This document shows positions 10,490 through 23,253 of a stretch of 64,000 bases of DNA, piece after piece. The stretch's first letter is position 1; the number at the start of each line of letters is the position of its first letter. Origin of the DNA: Paragordius varius (Eukaryota; Nematomorpha); the NCBI GenBank assembly GCA_964247055.1, contig OZ176052.1, forward strand, positions 5,642,001 to 5,706,000. The letters run 5' to 3'. The position numbers and the translations under genes are program-made. The notes below the pieces were generated by a model. It saw only the letters and a program-made list of their open reading frames with translations, was not told the origin of the DNA and made no database searches.

Positions 10490-11310
10490 CATCCCACCGG
10501 CAATCTCTAATGCGATTACCAAACTCAATCCATGGTAGACCCCACTCTGACGAGATTACTTGCCAATCATCGTGAGAAGATGACATCGAAGCCGCTGATA
10601 GTTGAGCGGCACTGATTACCAATCTTCGGCATTTTTTTTGAACCGAATATTTGCTCCAACAGATAGAATGGTTTGATTGCAGAGTCGGTATTTTATTTTA
10701 AATATTTATTCCCATATCCTGGATTAAGGTATATAACTTTTATTTTTATATCACTCTTTGAAAATAAGTTAGTATTTTATGATAAATATTTACTTGAATG
10801 GGTAAAGACGAAGGTTTATAACACAACAGTGTCTTTGTGATATTTTTTTTGTTCGTTAACGGTTTCTTCGCGATTTTTCCTATATAAGTAGTATCAATCA
10901 TGATTTATTCATTTTTTAATTTAATTTTTACTGTCTTAACTGTATCTTCTGATGATGCTTATGGCGAAAATTTGAAAATCAAGAAATTATATTTTATTTT
11001 TACGTTATCTTTCAGCGATTTCCGCATCATAAATATTTTTATTTAAATTTGTTAATGGTAAGGGCACAAATTACTATGGCTAATATTGTGGATTGCTTTC
11101 TATATTTATATCGCGAGCTTTGAATGTACCGTTGCAAACACAAGCCATGCAAGACCCGACTTTGACGAGACTACTTGCCAATCATAGAACAAGACATCCT
11201 GGGAAGTAATGTTGGGCCGCTGATATTTGACAGGCCTGGTTACCAATCTTCGGCATCTCTTTTGGTCGAAGTTGAGACTTAGTTCAGAGCAGGGTCAACA
11301 ACTATTTATC
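10490..11310. repeat. Two diverged direct copies of a ~200-bp repeat
   Basis: Blocks at about 10490-10690 and 11115-11310 share ACTTGCCAATCAT, GCCGCTGATA and TTACCAATCTTCGGCAT in the same order and orientation. Between them, at 10945, is a copy of the CTGATGATGC...GGCGAAAATTTGA motif also found in the fold-back insertion at 8069-8392. They may be parts of one decayed retroelement. A short open frame on the minus strand (10383-10622) lies inside a copy and I do not regard it as a gene. Confidence 0.5.
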
Positions 11311-11849
11311 CCGGTTTAGCGAGAGGAAGGTGCAGCTGAAACATGGTCGCACGAAGGGGTAACGTTGACACTTTTGATGTCTAATATCTCCAAAATTCAA
11401 CTACCTTAAAGGCCACACTCATTTAGAAGCAAATGAAGACCCCTTTTGCACCAAATGCAAGAAACTCTACTGGTGTAGAGTTTGAGCTGTTCAAATCGGT
11501 GCTATTTTTATGATTTTAAAATAAACTCTACATTTGACTCGATATAGTTTGACATTCAATACTTTGAGGAGTAAGGGCCATAACGCTGTTTGGACGGTTA
11601 TTTAAAATCAAATACTGCTTTTACATAACTAACACGGAAATTAACATTTTTTTATTATATATATATAGCTTTTCCACATTAACTTACAATAACACACCTA
11701 ACATAAAGGCATTTTTATGCATGTAGTTGCTAACGCCAAACCCAATCTCCGATGTGTATCACCGTTCTGAAGCTCCATGCGTTACGGGTGGGTAGGATCC
11801 CTTGACGGCAGGTGGCCGACGATCTTCCGACGCTACTCCTTTTACTTGT
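11311..11849. other. Unassigned repeat-like sequence
   Basis: Less AT-rich than its surroundings (for example GATCCCTTGACGGCAGGTGG near 11797), suggesting old transposon sequence. I recognise no protein, RNA gene or terminal repeat. Confidence 0.3.
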
Positions 11850-12423
11850 TGATATCATAGCATATATTTAAATTTTTTATCGAGTAATCGGCATATTTCC
11901 ATTTATTTTAAGAGAACTACCGCATTTTAGAAAGAGCCAAAAAATTTGGGATTTTCGTAGCCCCCATCTAAAAATTAAATTTTGATAAAAAATATTGTTT
12001 TTTATATGTAGGTTATGATATATTTTAGTGATATTTTTTGGAACAAATTTAACTTTCACCAAAAAATCTATTGTAAATTTTGTCATTTTCTGATATAGAG
12101 CAGTTACCACAAATTAGTAACTCTAATCACTCGAAATGGCCAAAACTATGGTTGATACGATTTCCTGTCGGAATAAGTCTATTTTATCAAGATATTTTTA
12201 CACACCCCTTGAACGCACTTTATGTAGGGTAAACTTCATATGCAATTTTTCTGTCAAAAACAACATTTTTTCAACACGCAACATTTTTCCAGCAAAGACA
12301 AGAAAAAATGTGCGTTTGCTTGAAAAATGTTACTATAGTAAAAATATTATAGTTAAAAGAGTATTTTTAACAGATAACTCTGCCTCCGAAATCGGGGTAC
12401 AAAAAAATATCGTTATGAAATAA
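11850..12423. repeat. Fold-back repeat family, right-arm copy 2
   Basis: This shares TGATATCATAGCATATATTT, CATTTTAGAAAGAGCCAAAA and ATTTTCTGATATAGAGCAG with the right arms at 13200-13500, 21000-21180 and 24280-24470. The terminal part TCCTGTCGGAATAAG at 12163 corresponds to TATCGGAATACAAA at 21225. The 95-codon open frame at 12136-12423 is inside it and is not a gene. Confidence 0.55.
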
Positions 12424-12439
12424 TATATTCTGAGAGAAA

Positions 12440-13600
12440 AATGTTTCAGGATTATCACCGTGCTTTTGTTGGCCTTTACGAGTGATATAAGATAGTTTTT
12501 ATCATTTTGAGTAATTGCTCCATATCAGAAAATGACGAAATTTGCGCACATATTTTCAAATAAATTTTTTTTGGGCAATATCTAGTGGCTTCATTCTAAA
12601 AAATATCACTAAGTGTATATAAAAAGCTTACAGTATTTTAAAAAAAAATAATTTGTAGATGTTGGCTCCGAAAGTCCGAATTTTTGCCCATATATAATGG
12701 GCTAGTGTTCTTAAAATATAAGTAAAAATGCCGGAATTGCGTGATAAAGATTTTAACTATATGTTAAATTTTGAGCTAAATATATTTTAAAAAATTCATA
12801 CTTTTTTAAAAAAATTTATTTTAGCAAAATTTTGTTGAACCGTCCTTCACACTATTTTATGATATGATAAAAACGGTTTATTAACGCTTTAAAATATCAT
12901 AAAAACACTTTTTCTCTACATTGATGTTGAATATATCTAATCGCTTAAGATTTATAATATAAAGGTTCTTTGCTCTGAGTTTTAGTGAATTTTTCTAAAA
13001 AACACAATTGATATTTAAATTGAATTTGATGATAAAAGAATATTTTGATCAAAATTCTAAGGTGGAAATGTACAGCATCATCGAATTATATAGAAAAAGT
13101 GTTTTTATATTATATTAAAGCGTTATACAGTTTCCGTCCTTTCTCCAATAGTATGAGGTACATCAACAAAATTTTGCAAAAAATCAAATTTTAAAAGTAT
13201 GCATTTTTTTATCCTTTTAGTTGATATCAAAATTTAGCATATATTTAAAATTTTTATAGCGCCATCCCGGCATTTTTGAGTTTATTTTAAGAAAACTAGC
13301 CCATTTTAGAAGAGCGACAAAATATGGGACTTTCGGAGCTTACATCTTAGAAATACAATTTTTTTTCAAAATATTGTATTGTTTTTATATGTAGTTTATA
13401 ATATATCTAGCTATTTTTTCGATTTTGCTTTGGTTAAAAAAATTATTTGAAAATGTGCGCAAATTTTGCCATGTTCTGATAGGAGTAGTTACTAAAAAAT
13501 CATAAATAATTTCCTTTTATCAATACTAACGGCCAAAAGCACCATGATAATCATGATACCTTATCTTATTAGAATAATATTTAATCAGGTTATTTTTTGA
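12440..13600. repeat. Fold-back repeat family, most complete copy (copy 3)
   Basis: Left arm about 12440-12980, right arm about 13020-13600, approximately inverted over some 500 bp. Paired landmarks are CTCCATATCAGAAAATGACG (12508) with TTTTGCCATGTTCTGAT (13462), and AAAACGGTTTATTAACGC (12869) with AAAGCGTTATACAGTTTCCG (13116). The outermost parts read GATTATCACCGTGCTTTTG and AAAAGCACCATGATAATC. No coding capacity and no clear target duplication. Confidence 0.65.
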
Positions 13601-14023
13601 GGACTTTGTGTAATATTTTTTTTACCAATTTGACCCCAAAATGTTATTATTTGCTTTAATTCTTTAAGTCGTTTAAAGAACTTCTGGAAAACTGTATATT
13701 AAAGTCACATTATGCGTTTGAGATTATCCTTATGACACATATTAGCAAATAAAATTAGGTTTCCGCGATTTCCTTTGCATAAAAATATATAAACCAAATA
13801 TGAAATGAAAAAAATATATTAAAATTTTGTAGATTTCCACAGCGTCAAAGATGTGGTTTCACTATATTTGGACGTTTTATACAAAAATGGTTAAAAACGC
13901 AATTTACGCGCTTTTTTGATTTTAGCTTATAATATATTATGATTTATCTCGTAGCGCCATTTTGTGTTGATTGTAGAGATTTTACGAATTCTAGAGCCAT
14001 TTATGTTTTCGGAAATATATATT
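13601..14023. other. AT-rich intergenic DNA
   Basis: No gene, RNA or repeat terminus recognised here on either strand. Confidence 0.4.
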
Positions 14024-14527
14024 ATATACCATTTGTACTTCAAGAGTGTCCTTGAACATTTCAAATTGGTCCTTCAACACTTCAGGTTCCTTCAATTAGA
14101 GTTGGTCCTTCAATACTTCAAGTTAGTCCTTTAACAGTTTAAGTTTGGATTTAACCATAAATTTTGCATAAATAAATTTTATATTCGAAAACCCCTTTTT
14201 TTAAACCAATTTTTTCCAATTTAACAATATTATACCTTATGAATTTTTTTAATGAAAAATTGTCATTAATAACCTAGAAAACTTATATATTTTTTAATAA
14301 CAAGTTAAACTCTTGTATAAAATAGATTTTAAGAATTTAAAAAGGGATATACGGTTTCTGAATGATTAAAAATTGAAAAGTTGTGTTAATAAGGAAAATA
14401 TGTTAAAAATGATAATCTAGATAAATGATACAACTATAAAAGTTAAAAACATAAAAAAGAAAGGACCAACTTGAAATGTTCAAAGACCAACTTGAATCAA
14501 GGACACTCTTGAAGTGCAAACGGTATA
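14024..14527. mobile_element. TACCATTT-ended MITE with 21-bp subterminal repeats (copy 1)
   Basis: About 504 bp. The ends read TATACCATTTGTACTTCAAG and, inverted, TATACCGTTTGCACTTCAAG, flanked by TA. Just inside each end are imperfect tandem units around the phrase TTGGTCCTTCAACACTTCA with a period near 21 bp. The same terminus and repeat recur at 61848-62710. No coding capacity. Confidence 0.8.
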
Positions 14528-15334
14528 CATATATAGAGAGAAAATAAAATTAAACAAATTATAATTCTATATTTTGTAAATATATAATAAAGTAAAATAA
14601 ATAAACTGTCAAGGATTTATAAATTTATAGATTTGATTCTAACATGACACTGTTTATTTAATTCTAAAATAATATAGTTTAATTAAGTTTCTTCCACAAA
14701 AGTTAAAATAACATGGCCAAAATTTAATATTTCTAATTTTGGATAAATATTGGGATTGTAGGCTTATTCCAAAAATAATAAAAGTTTATGCTAATTTGCA
14801 TAAAAATGAAAATTTCATACTCATGATTTTAAAAAAATTAAACTGAAAGTAATGCGGTGTTGATAGAAGAGGGTTTTCACGCTCAATACCTGATAGATAT
14901 TGGGTCCTTTTACACTTTTTATAACAAAAGTCACCTAAAATAATTTGTCTCGTGATTTTACTAACAGTGAATTAGGTTATTGAGGTTTATTATGTATTTG
15001 TAGTTTAAGTTTTTAGGTTAGAAACGGTGAATATTAATGTTTGAAATCAAATCCTATTAATAAATTAAACTGTCGATTTTTAATTTTAAATTTTACGTTA
15101 ACCCTTTTATAATTCAATTTGACGGTAGTCTTTGTTAACTAATATTCCCCTCAACGTTTTTAATTTAAGATTTAAGAACATGTGTCACTTTATAGGAGAT
15201 ATAAATGCAGTACTAATGCTTTTTTTATAAAATATTATACACTTTCATCAATGATGGTTTTCGCTGATAATTTATTTATATTATGAACTTCTAAATTATA
15301 TTAAATAATGTTATTAAAATTTAGAATATTTGAA
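14528..15334. other. AT-rich DNA downstream of the GPCR gene
   Basis: Lies 3' of the receptor gene on the minus strand and probably holds its 3' UTR. No other gene recognised. Confidence 0.35.
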
Positions 15335-15980
15335 TTATTCTACGGATATGCTAGATTGAGAGCGAAAGGAATTTATAGAAAACTTTTTGAATGGCAAAAT
15401 TGATCGATTGAACCATATGTATATCCATGGATTTACACAGCTAGCTAGGTTTCCAAGAAGTGCAAATATTACAAAAACTAAATATACAAAATAAATTATA
15501 TACAAAAATTATCGATGCAACATACAAACAACCATCATTAAATAATTGTAATAAAATTTATAACGGCAAAAATCTGAACCGGCCTCACCGCCCTTTAATA
15601 TTTTTCCCAGTAATTAATGAATATATTATGCCGAATAAACTATAGACGATTAAATAAATTAAAATAAGTTCTAACTTCACACTTTCTGAATATTAATTTA
15701 ATAACAAACTTATTTTTGATTATAACACGTAATATGCAGATGATAAAATTTTGACTGGCTGCTTTCAAAAACGATCACAGTCGTGGTAAAGAATGCTTCT
15801 ATGACCATGGGTATACTGTTTTGGATATATATTTGTATGTTAATTTAGATTTGAATATTTAAGAATAATGCTTTTTGATTATTATCGTACAAAAATTAAA
15901 TATACTTAATTGATTATCTATAACGAAAAATATCAATTTTACATTATATGCCAAAATTAATGTAAATTAAAATTAAAGCG

Positions 15981-16012
<32 letters not shown>

Positions 16013-18431
16013 TAAATTTAATTAATTAATAATTGAAGGCTAACAATATAAAATCAAGAATTTGATACCAAACTGAATATTTTCAGAACTGATGCAAATA
16101 AAAATTACCCATTTTTGATTATGGATATTTCATTTTAAATATCACCCCAGTTAAATCAACAAAAATTAACTTGATTCAAAACATGGCGAACGCTACATCC
16201 CACATTAACTATAATTATATTTTTACAGGCAAATTTTCAAACGTTCAAAGTTCCTTAGCTTCTTTCATAAAACAAAAGTTTTTCATTCATATATTTTATG
16301 AACGATTAGTTGACAATATTAACTGTTAATTAGTCCCAATGTAATTTACGGGTGGACAAAAATTAATTATTTGTCCTTTTATATAAAATTACCTTTCTTA
16401 GCCCATAATATGTTAAAAACATAGTTAATTTAAGAACCAAATGGCTTCTATGTTGAATTGTTTGTAGATCGATAGACGAAAGCGTTTGGACTGTGATCGC
16501 TCTTTAGATAAACGGCAATTAAATGATATGGTATTAAGGCGCAAAGAGAACTCCTAAAACTGTTAATATTTGAATGGTTTATACTAAGGGTGTTCAACAC
16601 GCGAAAGTTTTATAAATATATCTTTCCCAGAAAAAAGGTTTAAATAAATATATGTTTATACAGTCTTATGTTTAAAATCTAACAAAATACTTGTTATCCA
16701 TATATTTTACAAATGCGGCCCTCGAAGCCATTTTGTGTTGGTTATTTGGTTTAGACAGTATATATTATAAGTTTACCCATTTGTGTCAAAAGATTGAGTA
16801 TATATTTTCCAATATAAAAAATTTTGTGTGGATTAAAGTTATAATTATGTTGTTATTCACTGTTTTGACATTATATGTATTTAACAAAATTTTTGAACCG
16901 TACACTATACAGGATCCTTGACAAACGCTTCTCTTCTTTGATTTATAACAATTTAAGTAAAAAGATTCAAAAGTGAAAGATATACCACAAACCATCCTTT
17001 GTACTACAAATAATTGTAATTATTTTTGAGTTAAAGTTGGTAAAATAAAAGTACAGTCGGTATATAAATTAGTCATTTTTCAATTTTATCATATAATTTT
17101 GTTTCACATTTAATATTGTACTTACTTCTGTGCGAATCCTGAATTTTAAAGATGGTAAATTTAATGAGACTAATAAAATATGGTGACCAACATATCACGT
17201 AACAGGCCACGATACATAATGTCATGCTCAAACTCTTTTTGCGTGCTTTATTAATTTTATGGCATAAAATAGAGTTTGTTTGGTTGTAGGTACCCGTATG
17301 ATTTAATTTACTGCGCATTGAAGAATTCGGAGATCTGAATGATTTGATGGAATTTTTTAGAGTTAGCGTAGTTTTTTTGTCATTTTTTGGGATTGAAGGT
17401 TTACTAACATTTCTGAAATTAGGGTTCAATAAATAATTTTGTACTTGAAATAAGTTATCTTTATTAGTATTTTGCCAGTTAGGGTTTAATTTATTTTCAT
17501 CGTTCCCATAGTTCTGATCATTATCTTCAGCTTCCCCATTCTGACTGATTGATTTTTTTTGTTGTAAATTGAGTAATATTTTAATGTATATGTTTGTGTA
17601 ACAAAAAATTATAAATGATAGTGGAATGACATAGATGACAAGGAGGAACCATATCACATAAGCTTGAGCGCCCCACACATGGTTATGTTTCGCTCTGCAA
17701 TGGGTTTGATGCAAAAGTACGCTTTTATCTTTCTCCGTAAGACTTAGGATGGCCCAATCCATTTTAGTTTCCAGATATATTTGGTTGTTTATATTTTTCA
17801 TATTTGTTAAATGATCCTGTCTAAATCTTAATTTACTCATATTTTCATTCATGTAACGTTGTACAATTTTTCGTATGATAGGGTGTCTAAAATACTGAAA
17901 CACAAAATCCACATCAATTTTCTCGCTGACGATACTAATTAATCGCCATATCCAGAGTTGTGGGATGGCAAAAATACCAGAAAGAATTCCAGCTACGGCA
18001 ATAGCCCATTTAGCCCGTTTCCCCTTATGATATTTATGTTTGTAACGGAGAGAGTGACATATAGCCATGTAACGATCCAAGCTTATGGTTAAAAGGACGT
18101 ATGTTGAAAAATACATGGTAAACACTTGGAAATAGGGTAAAATTTTACACAAGAATGGACCTCCCTTCCATTCATACGTAATCTTCCAAATGAGTTGTGG
18201 CAATACATTGAAAACTCCCACCATCAAATCGGCTATACACAGTGTTTTTATGTAAAACAGAATTCGTCTATTAATCCGTAACCGTGTATATAGCAGGAGC
18301 AAACACAACACATTACTAAACAGGATAATGAAGAAAATAACGAATAGAGCTACGATTTCTGTGTTAGCTAAATTTTCATTTTGAATTAAATCCAGACACC
18401 GAGCAGACAGATTTGATTGCGTAACAATCAT
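15335..18431 (-). CDS. Vasopressin/oxytocin-type G-protein-coupled receptor, two exons
   Basis: Exon 1 is 17126-18431 and exon 2 is 15335-15477; a 1648-nt intron (donor GTAAGT, acceptor TTTAG) joins them in phase 1 to give 482 aa. Class-A landmarks: N-glycosylation sequon N7-L-S, TM1 about 24-48, LCIAD with Asp69 in TM2, NVLPQLIW at 75-82, Cys95, DRY 119-121, Cys245, WGAQAYVIW 253-261 (the vasopressin/oxytocin-receptor signature after the loop-2 cysteine), CWSP 414-417 in TM6, NPWIY 451-455 in TM7. The intron between TM6 and TM7 sits where vertebrate vasopressin and oxytocin receptor genes have theirs. Receptors of this family couple Cys-loop nonapeptides to G proteins at the plasma membrane. 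Odd features: about 80 residues between TM4 and Cys245, far longer than usual, and a Asn/Lys-rich third cytoplasmic loop of about 110 residues. A related CCAP/NPS-type receptor is the main alternative. Confidence 0.88.
15979..16008. repeat. (TA)n microsatellite
   Basis: Uninterrupted TA dinucleotide tract inside the receptor intron. Similar tracts occur at 18713-18744, 19065-19096, 36234-36265, 37456-37475, 42650-42670 and 63467-63495. Confidence 0.9.
16588..16760. mobile_element. Short hAT MITE (CAGGGGTGTCCAAC family) in the receptor intron
   Basis: Left end AAGGGTGTTCAACACGCG and right end AATGCGGCCCTCGAAGCCAT then TTGTGTTGG match the ends of the mini-elements at 43300-43607 and 57374-57657. 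Internally deleted; target duplication not clear. The short open frames here come from the element. Confidence 0.6.
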
Positions 18432-19063
18432 AGAGGACGTGGATTTATGAAGTCATACTAAAGTGAACTAAAATATAATTATGTTTAATTGTCATTTTAA
18501 ATGCACAAATATTGGGCATTCAATTAGATTTTAATTAAAAAATAATTAATCATTTAGTAAAATGTATCGATAACAATTAAATAAACAATTAGCACGAATT
18601 TTTCCTCATATATTTTTTGCACAGCAGTTGACTAATTTGTTACTAAAAAATTAAATAATATTAGATATAAAAACATGACATTGGTATTAAATTAATCTCC
18701 GTCATTTTTGCATATATATATATTTATATATATATATATATATACATATATTTTAACCGTCGAATATCCCGCATATCCAATTTCGTTGAGTGTTATAAAG
18801 TGATGGCTTACAGATTAAGGGGAATTATAGTGAACAAATTGGGGCGCGTATAATTTTAAATATATTCAAAAATTAATATTTAGCATAAAATTAAATATAT
18901 TGGCAAAAAAATATTAAAATGTCTACATACATTTCATAAAAATTAATTTAATAAAAAATTAACTACCCCCTATTGTCATACAGCGCTAATTTAAAAATTA
19001 TTGATAAAAAATATACATTTGTAATAACAAAAATTTTAAAAAGATAGATTTAATAGTGAGACA

Positions 19064-19099
<36 letters not shown>

Positions 19100-20539
19100 C
19101 AATTAGTTTTTATTAAAATTTGCACACTCCATCAATGATTGAATACTAATTATTTTTATATAATAAGAGTGCGTAAGAAGTAAGCTATAAATATCCAGAT
19201 TCCCTATATATGGATCAAAAAATAGATATTCTTTTGATAGATATAAAAAATAATTAATTTCACACAAACTACAACATCCAAATAATTTGAAAGGCTGTCA
19301 CTATGCAACTAATTGCTATAAAAATATTAAAACGATACCATAATATAAATTAATTAATTATAATAAATATCACTGTGTTTTCAAAACTAACAGGTCATAA
19401 ATTTTTACTATAATGGTTATAATTAAAATTGAATGATTCACTTCCAAACGATGTTTTTAAAATGAACCTCAATATTGATACAAATTACAAATGGTAACAC
19501 ATATTTTAAATATTGATTATTGATTTTTGTTTTACTATGAAATGAACAAAATAAATATAAATATTTTTTTTGTTTTTAAATATAAAATTATTTTATAGGT
19601 GTAATTTGGAACAGTCAGTCATAAGGGATATGATACCCAGAGAAAATTAAATTTTATATTATATATTTTGTTAAAAAAGTATTTTTTTTCAAATTTACAC
19701 AATTGATAACAATTAATCTTAGATAAACAACAATCATTTGCATCCTTAAATGCCTATCCTATTGATATTTTGCTAACTCATGGAAATTAAATACTCCCTA
19801 CGGAGATGATTGATCGAAATTTTGCGTGTTTCTTGATACCTGATTTTAATGAAAGGTTTAAAGAACTAGTCCTTAAATATTTAATGACATCAAAATTTAT
19901 ATTTATGATATGAATTTGGTTTAACAGAAAATTAGCCGAAATTTTAAATTATTTTTCTCTGATTAATTTTTCATCATAAAAGTTAAAATATGAATTAGCA
20001 CATATTATATATATACATTGTTGCAATTTTTTCACTCACTTTTTAACTTTTTTATCTTCGATTCGGTCAAATTAAACGCGTACATAAAAGTTACTTGTTA
20101 GAAGGAGTTGTATCGTTTTTACTAAATATTTATCAGATTAATATCTAAATATTAATCAAGTTTAAAAATTAAACAATTTATTAAAGTTTAATGGTTTCTA
20201 AAAAATAATCGGACAACAATTGGGTGATATGGAATCATTTTTCTAGGAACATAATTATGCTGCTTGGTCTATTTTCCTTTTTGTAAAACAATCGTATTAT
20301 ATTTCGATTGTTTGACATAAAATAAATGTAGAGATGTATACGTTTTCGGTAATATACTTATAAATCAATTTTCTCCATAGATGAGGGTTTGGTACAAAAA
20401 TAAACACCACCAATATGTATTCATTATTTAAAAAAGTTATTTGCATTGGAAATTATACAAATAACTGATTTTTTATCAATAATTTTCAAAAATCGTTGAA
20501 ATATAACTAATCCATTTGGTAGCCATAAAAATTGGGCCT
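18432..20539. other. AT-rich DNA upstream of the GPCR gene
   Basis: Contains two TA microsatellites (18713, 19065) and otherwise no recognised gene or repeat. The receptor promoter would lie just above 18431 but no element is identifiable. Confidence 0.4.
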
Positions 20540-21330
20540 TAAAAATCATTATTGGACAATATTTTCATTATATATGATTGCTCGTTACACAGCTATTTTG
20601 AAGCATGATGTAAACGGTATTAAAGCGCTTTGAGATATTATAACAACACTTTTATACAAGGATGCTAACATTTCTATTACCTAGGAATTTTAATTTAAAG
20701 GTTTTTTTGCTAGATAATTTTTATCAAAAGCAATTTATATTTAACATAATTTTGACGAATGATAACTAAAATCAAAAATCTGAGGTGATAGAGATGTTCA
20801 GCTTCATTAAATTATATGGAAAAACTGTTTTTATAATATCTTACGATTTTATTCCGTTTTAGTAATGCCTGAAAGATGAATTAAGCTTCAACAATTTACT
20901 AAAGATTCTTTTAAACACGGTATGTTTTATTAAAAAATATTTTTTTGATGCCATAATCTGAGTATTGGAATCATTGAAAAATAATTACCCCATTTTAGAG
21001 GAAGGCAAATAGTTAGGATTTTAGAAGCCCTCGTCTAAAAATTAATTTATAATGAAAAATATTGTATTGCTTTTTATAGATTATTGTTTATGAATTTATA
21101 ACAGCGCATTTAGATTTTACCAAAAAAATACCTAATGCGCTGTAACTTTACGATATCCAATCACCACAAATTTTATATTTCTCGTAAGACCCAAAGTCAA
21201 AAGCACAATGGGAACACCGTTACTATCTATCGGAATACAAATATTTTATCAAAATATTTTTTAACATCCCCTGATTTTGTGCGCAATCTATGTTAAGATT
21301 GAATGCGCTTGAAAAAAAATAATAGAATTA
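20540..21330. repeat. Fold-back repeat family, copy 4
   Basis: A shortened left arm (GATGTAAACGGTATTAAAGCGC at about 20608) faces a fuller right arm (CTGAGGTGATAGAGATGTTC at 20781, CCCCATTTTAGAGGAAGGCAA at 20988, TCTATCGGAATACAAA at 21225). Diverged from the other copies, so this is an old repeat. Confidence 0.55.
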
Positions 21331-22487
21331 CTTAACACTTCATTGTCTTTTGTGGTAGGGTTATACCCCGTAGCGATTTGAAATAAATATCTTAAAAATT
21401 AACACTATTGGGGTATCTAAATACCCCGGACAATATTTAAGTTGTTATTTAAAAACTACTGATAGCGGTCCCAATTTAAATTTATGCTTATATCCTAATT
21501 AAATTTATATAAAAAAGCCTTAATATCTAAATGATATATTGTTTTGAAAAAAAATTTCATATCAAAATACTTCGACGCGATTTTTATTTCACAATATTTT
21601 GCAACATATCTTAAAATTTAAAGCTAAAATTATAGCTAATTTTTTATTCAATCATACTATCGATGAAGCAGAAATGGTGGTTTATATTGTGTCATTAATA
21701 TTTAGATAATGCACACATCTCATGTTGACTTAATTTTTACCTTTGGGTTTTACCTTAAAATAAGTAATATTAAGTATTTTTGAATGTTTTTTTATAATTC
21801 CTTCCATATTTTTTGAAGTCATGCCTGGGGTATCCAACGACCCCAATTGGAATCGAATGAAATGTATACAAGTCTTAAAGTATTAGGCCAAAAATATGCA
21901 CCTTTTTAGGCGCGTGCTTTGAAAAAACTTTTAAAAATCTAAATTGTAAAAAATCCTCATCTTAAACTTTTTCGCGGCCATTTTTTTCTTTAAAATTTTA
22001 AAATCTCTGATTCAACAGGTAAATTAATGTATATTATGATTTCTAAATAATTAACTGTTTTCTGTATTTTTTGAAAATACCTAATATTTATTGATTAATC
22101 ATCATTTGAATCTTTAGATGTTATTTCTTATACCCGATAACTATATTTGACAAAACAATTTCAACAAAAACAACTCTCAAAACAGTAGTCTATTTACACG
22201 ATTAAGCGCTTGTATATAAAACTACCCCAAAATATTATCGCGAAAGATGAAAATGTAATGAAGTGTTAATAGCTACGCAACGCAATTCTTAATAAATCAT
22301 TGCTTTATAGTCGTAATCTAGCATTTTCACACTCTAAGCAAAACCAACATTATGTTTTCACTTTTATGTCCTAGTTTAATCTTTGAAGTAGTTTTTTGTA
22401 TAAACTATAGTTTGGAAAGTTATTTTAGAAATTATTAACACAACATTCTTCTGTATAAACTATATTTTTACATTGTAACTTTTAGAC
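21331..22487. other. AT-rich DNA with a dispersed repeat
   Basis: Phrases such as GGGGTATCTAAATACCCC (21409), GGGGTATCCAACGACCCCAA (21828) and GCACCTTTTTAGGCGCGTGC (21899) recur in altered form near 23460-23800, 24030 and 52480-52510, so this is a decayed interspersed repeat. No protein recognised. Confidence 0.4.
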
Positions 22488-23245
22488 CAGGGGGTGTCCA
22501 ACAGGTGGTTCCGGAGCCACTTTTGATTCTTTAAAAATTTTAAGTGGCTTTTTAAAAAAATTGAAAACAATTTTTTTGTAAATAGTTTAATTTTTGAATG
22601 GCGATGTAAAATTTTTAAAAAGTAAAAAATTAATTGATTTGGAAAAAATTTTTTTTATTATTAATTACATTTCTATCCACATGCATTGTAGAGGAGGGAA
22701 TATGTTTAAATCTAGGTGAAAAAAGCAGTGCCTTGTTTTTGATCTTTATTAAGACGTCGGATTTTTTTTAATAATAAATAAGATTCTTTAGTGGTCCATA
22801 CATATATTTTTAATATATTTTTTAATATATTTAAAAATTGCATGCTAAACATAGGGTGGGGTGATAAAAAAATTTTTTTGATTTGACTTGCAAGTTTTTC
22901 AAGTCATGGCTTGCTTTCATGTGATAAAAAAATTTATTAGACGACTTAAGTCAAGCAAGAAAACATTGTATATTGTATATTTGTGCTTTCATCAATGGCA
23001 GATACATTTAAAACAAATTGTCCATGCATTTCATCATTTTTTTATTTTTACACATATTAGTACAATTCAACAGCAAATTTAACAATATTCTAATATTTTT
23101 TCTTGTTATTTTGTTCTTTCACAGATATATATATGTTTATATATTATATTTATTTGATATTATGTCTGGATATATATTGATTCAAATGTGGCTCTTCGGA
23201 TTCAGATCAAAAATGTAGCTCTTTAAGCCATTGTTGGACACCCTG
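22488..23245. mobile_element. hAT MITE, 758 bp
   Basis: The ends CAGGGGGTGTCCAACAGGTG and, inverted, CAGGGTGTCCAACAATGGC are bracketed by TTTTAGAC (22480-22487) and TTTTAGAG (23246-23253), a 7-of-8 target duplication. The interior includes a second repeat (GGGGTGATAAAAAAATTTTT near 22858) also seen inverted at 3330-3380. Small open frames inside are not genes. Confidence 0.8.
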
Positions 23246-23253
23246 TTTTAGAG

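Noticed and set aside
12136-12423. 95-codon open frame as a gene
   Set aside because: It lies within the right arm of the fold-back repeat family and has no conserved features.
16691-16995. Overlapping open frames in the GPCR intron, including a hydrophobic one, as TM7 of the receptor
   Set aside because: They come from a hAT MITE and AT-rich sequence; the real TM7 exon with NPWIY is at 15335-15477.
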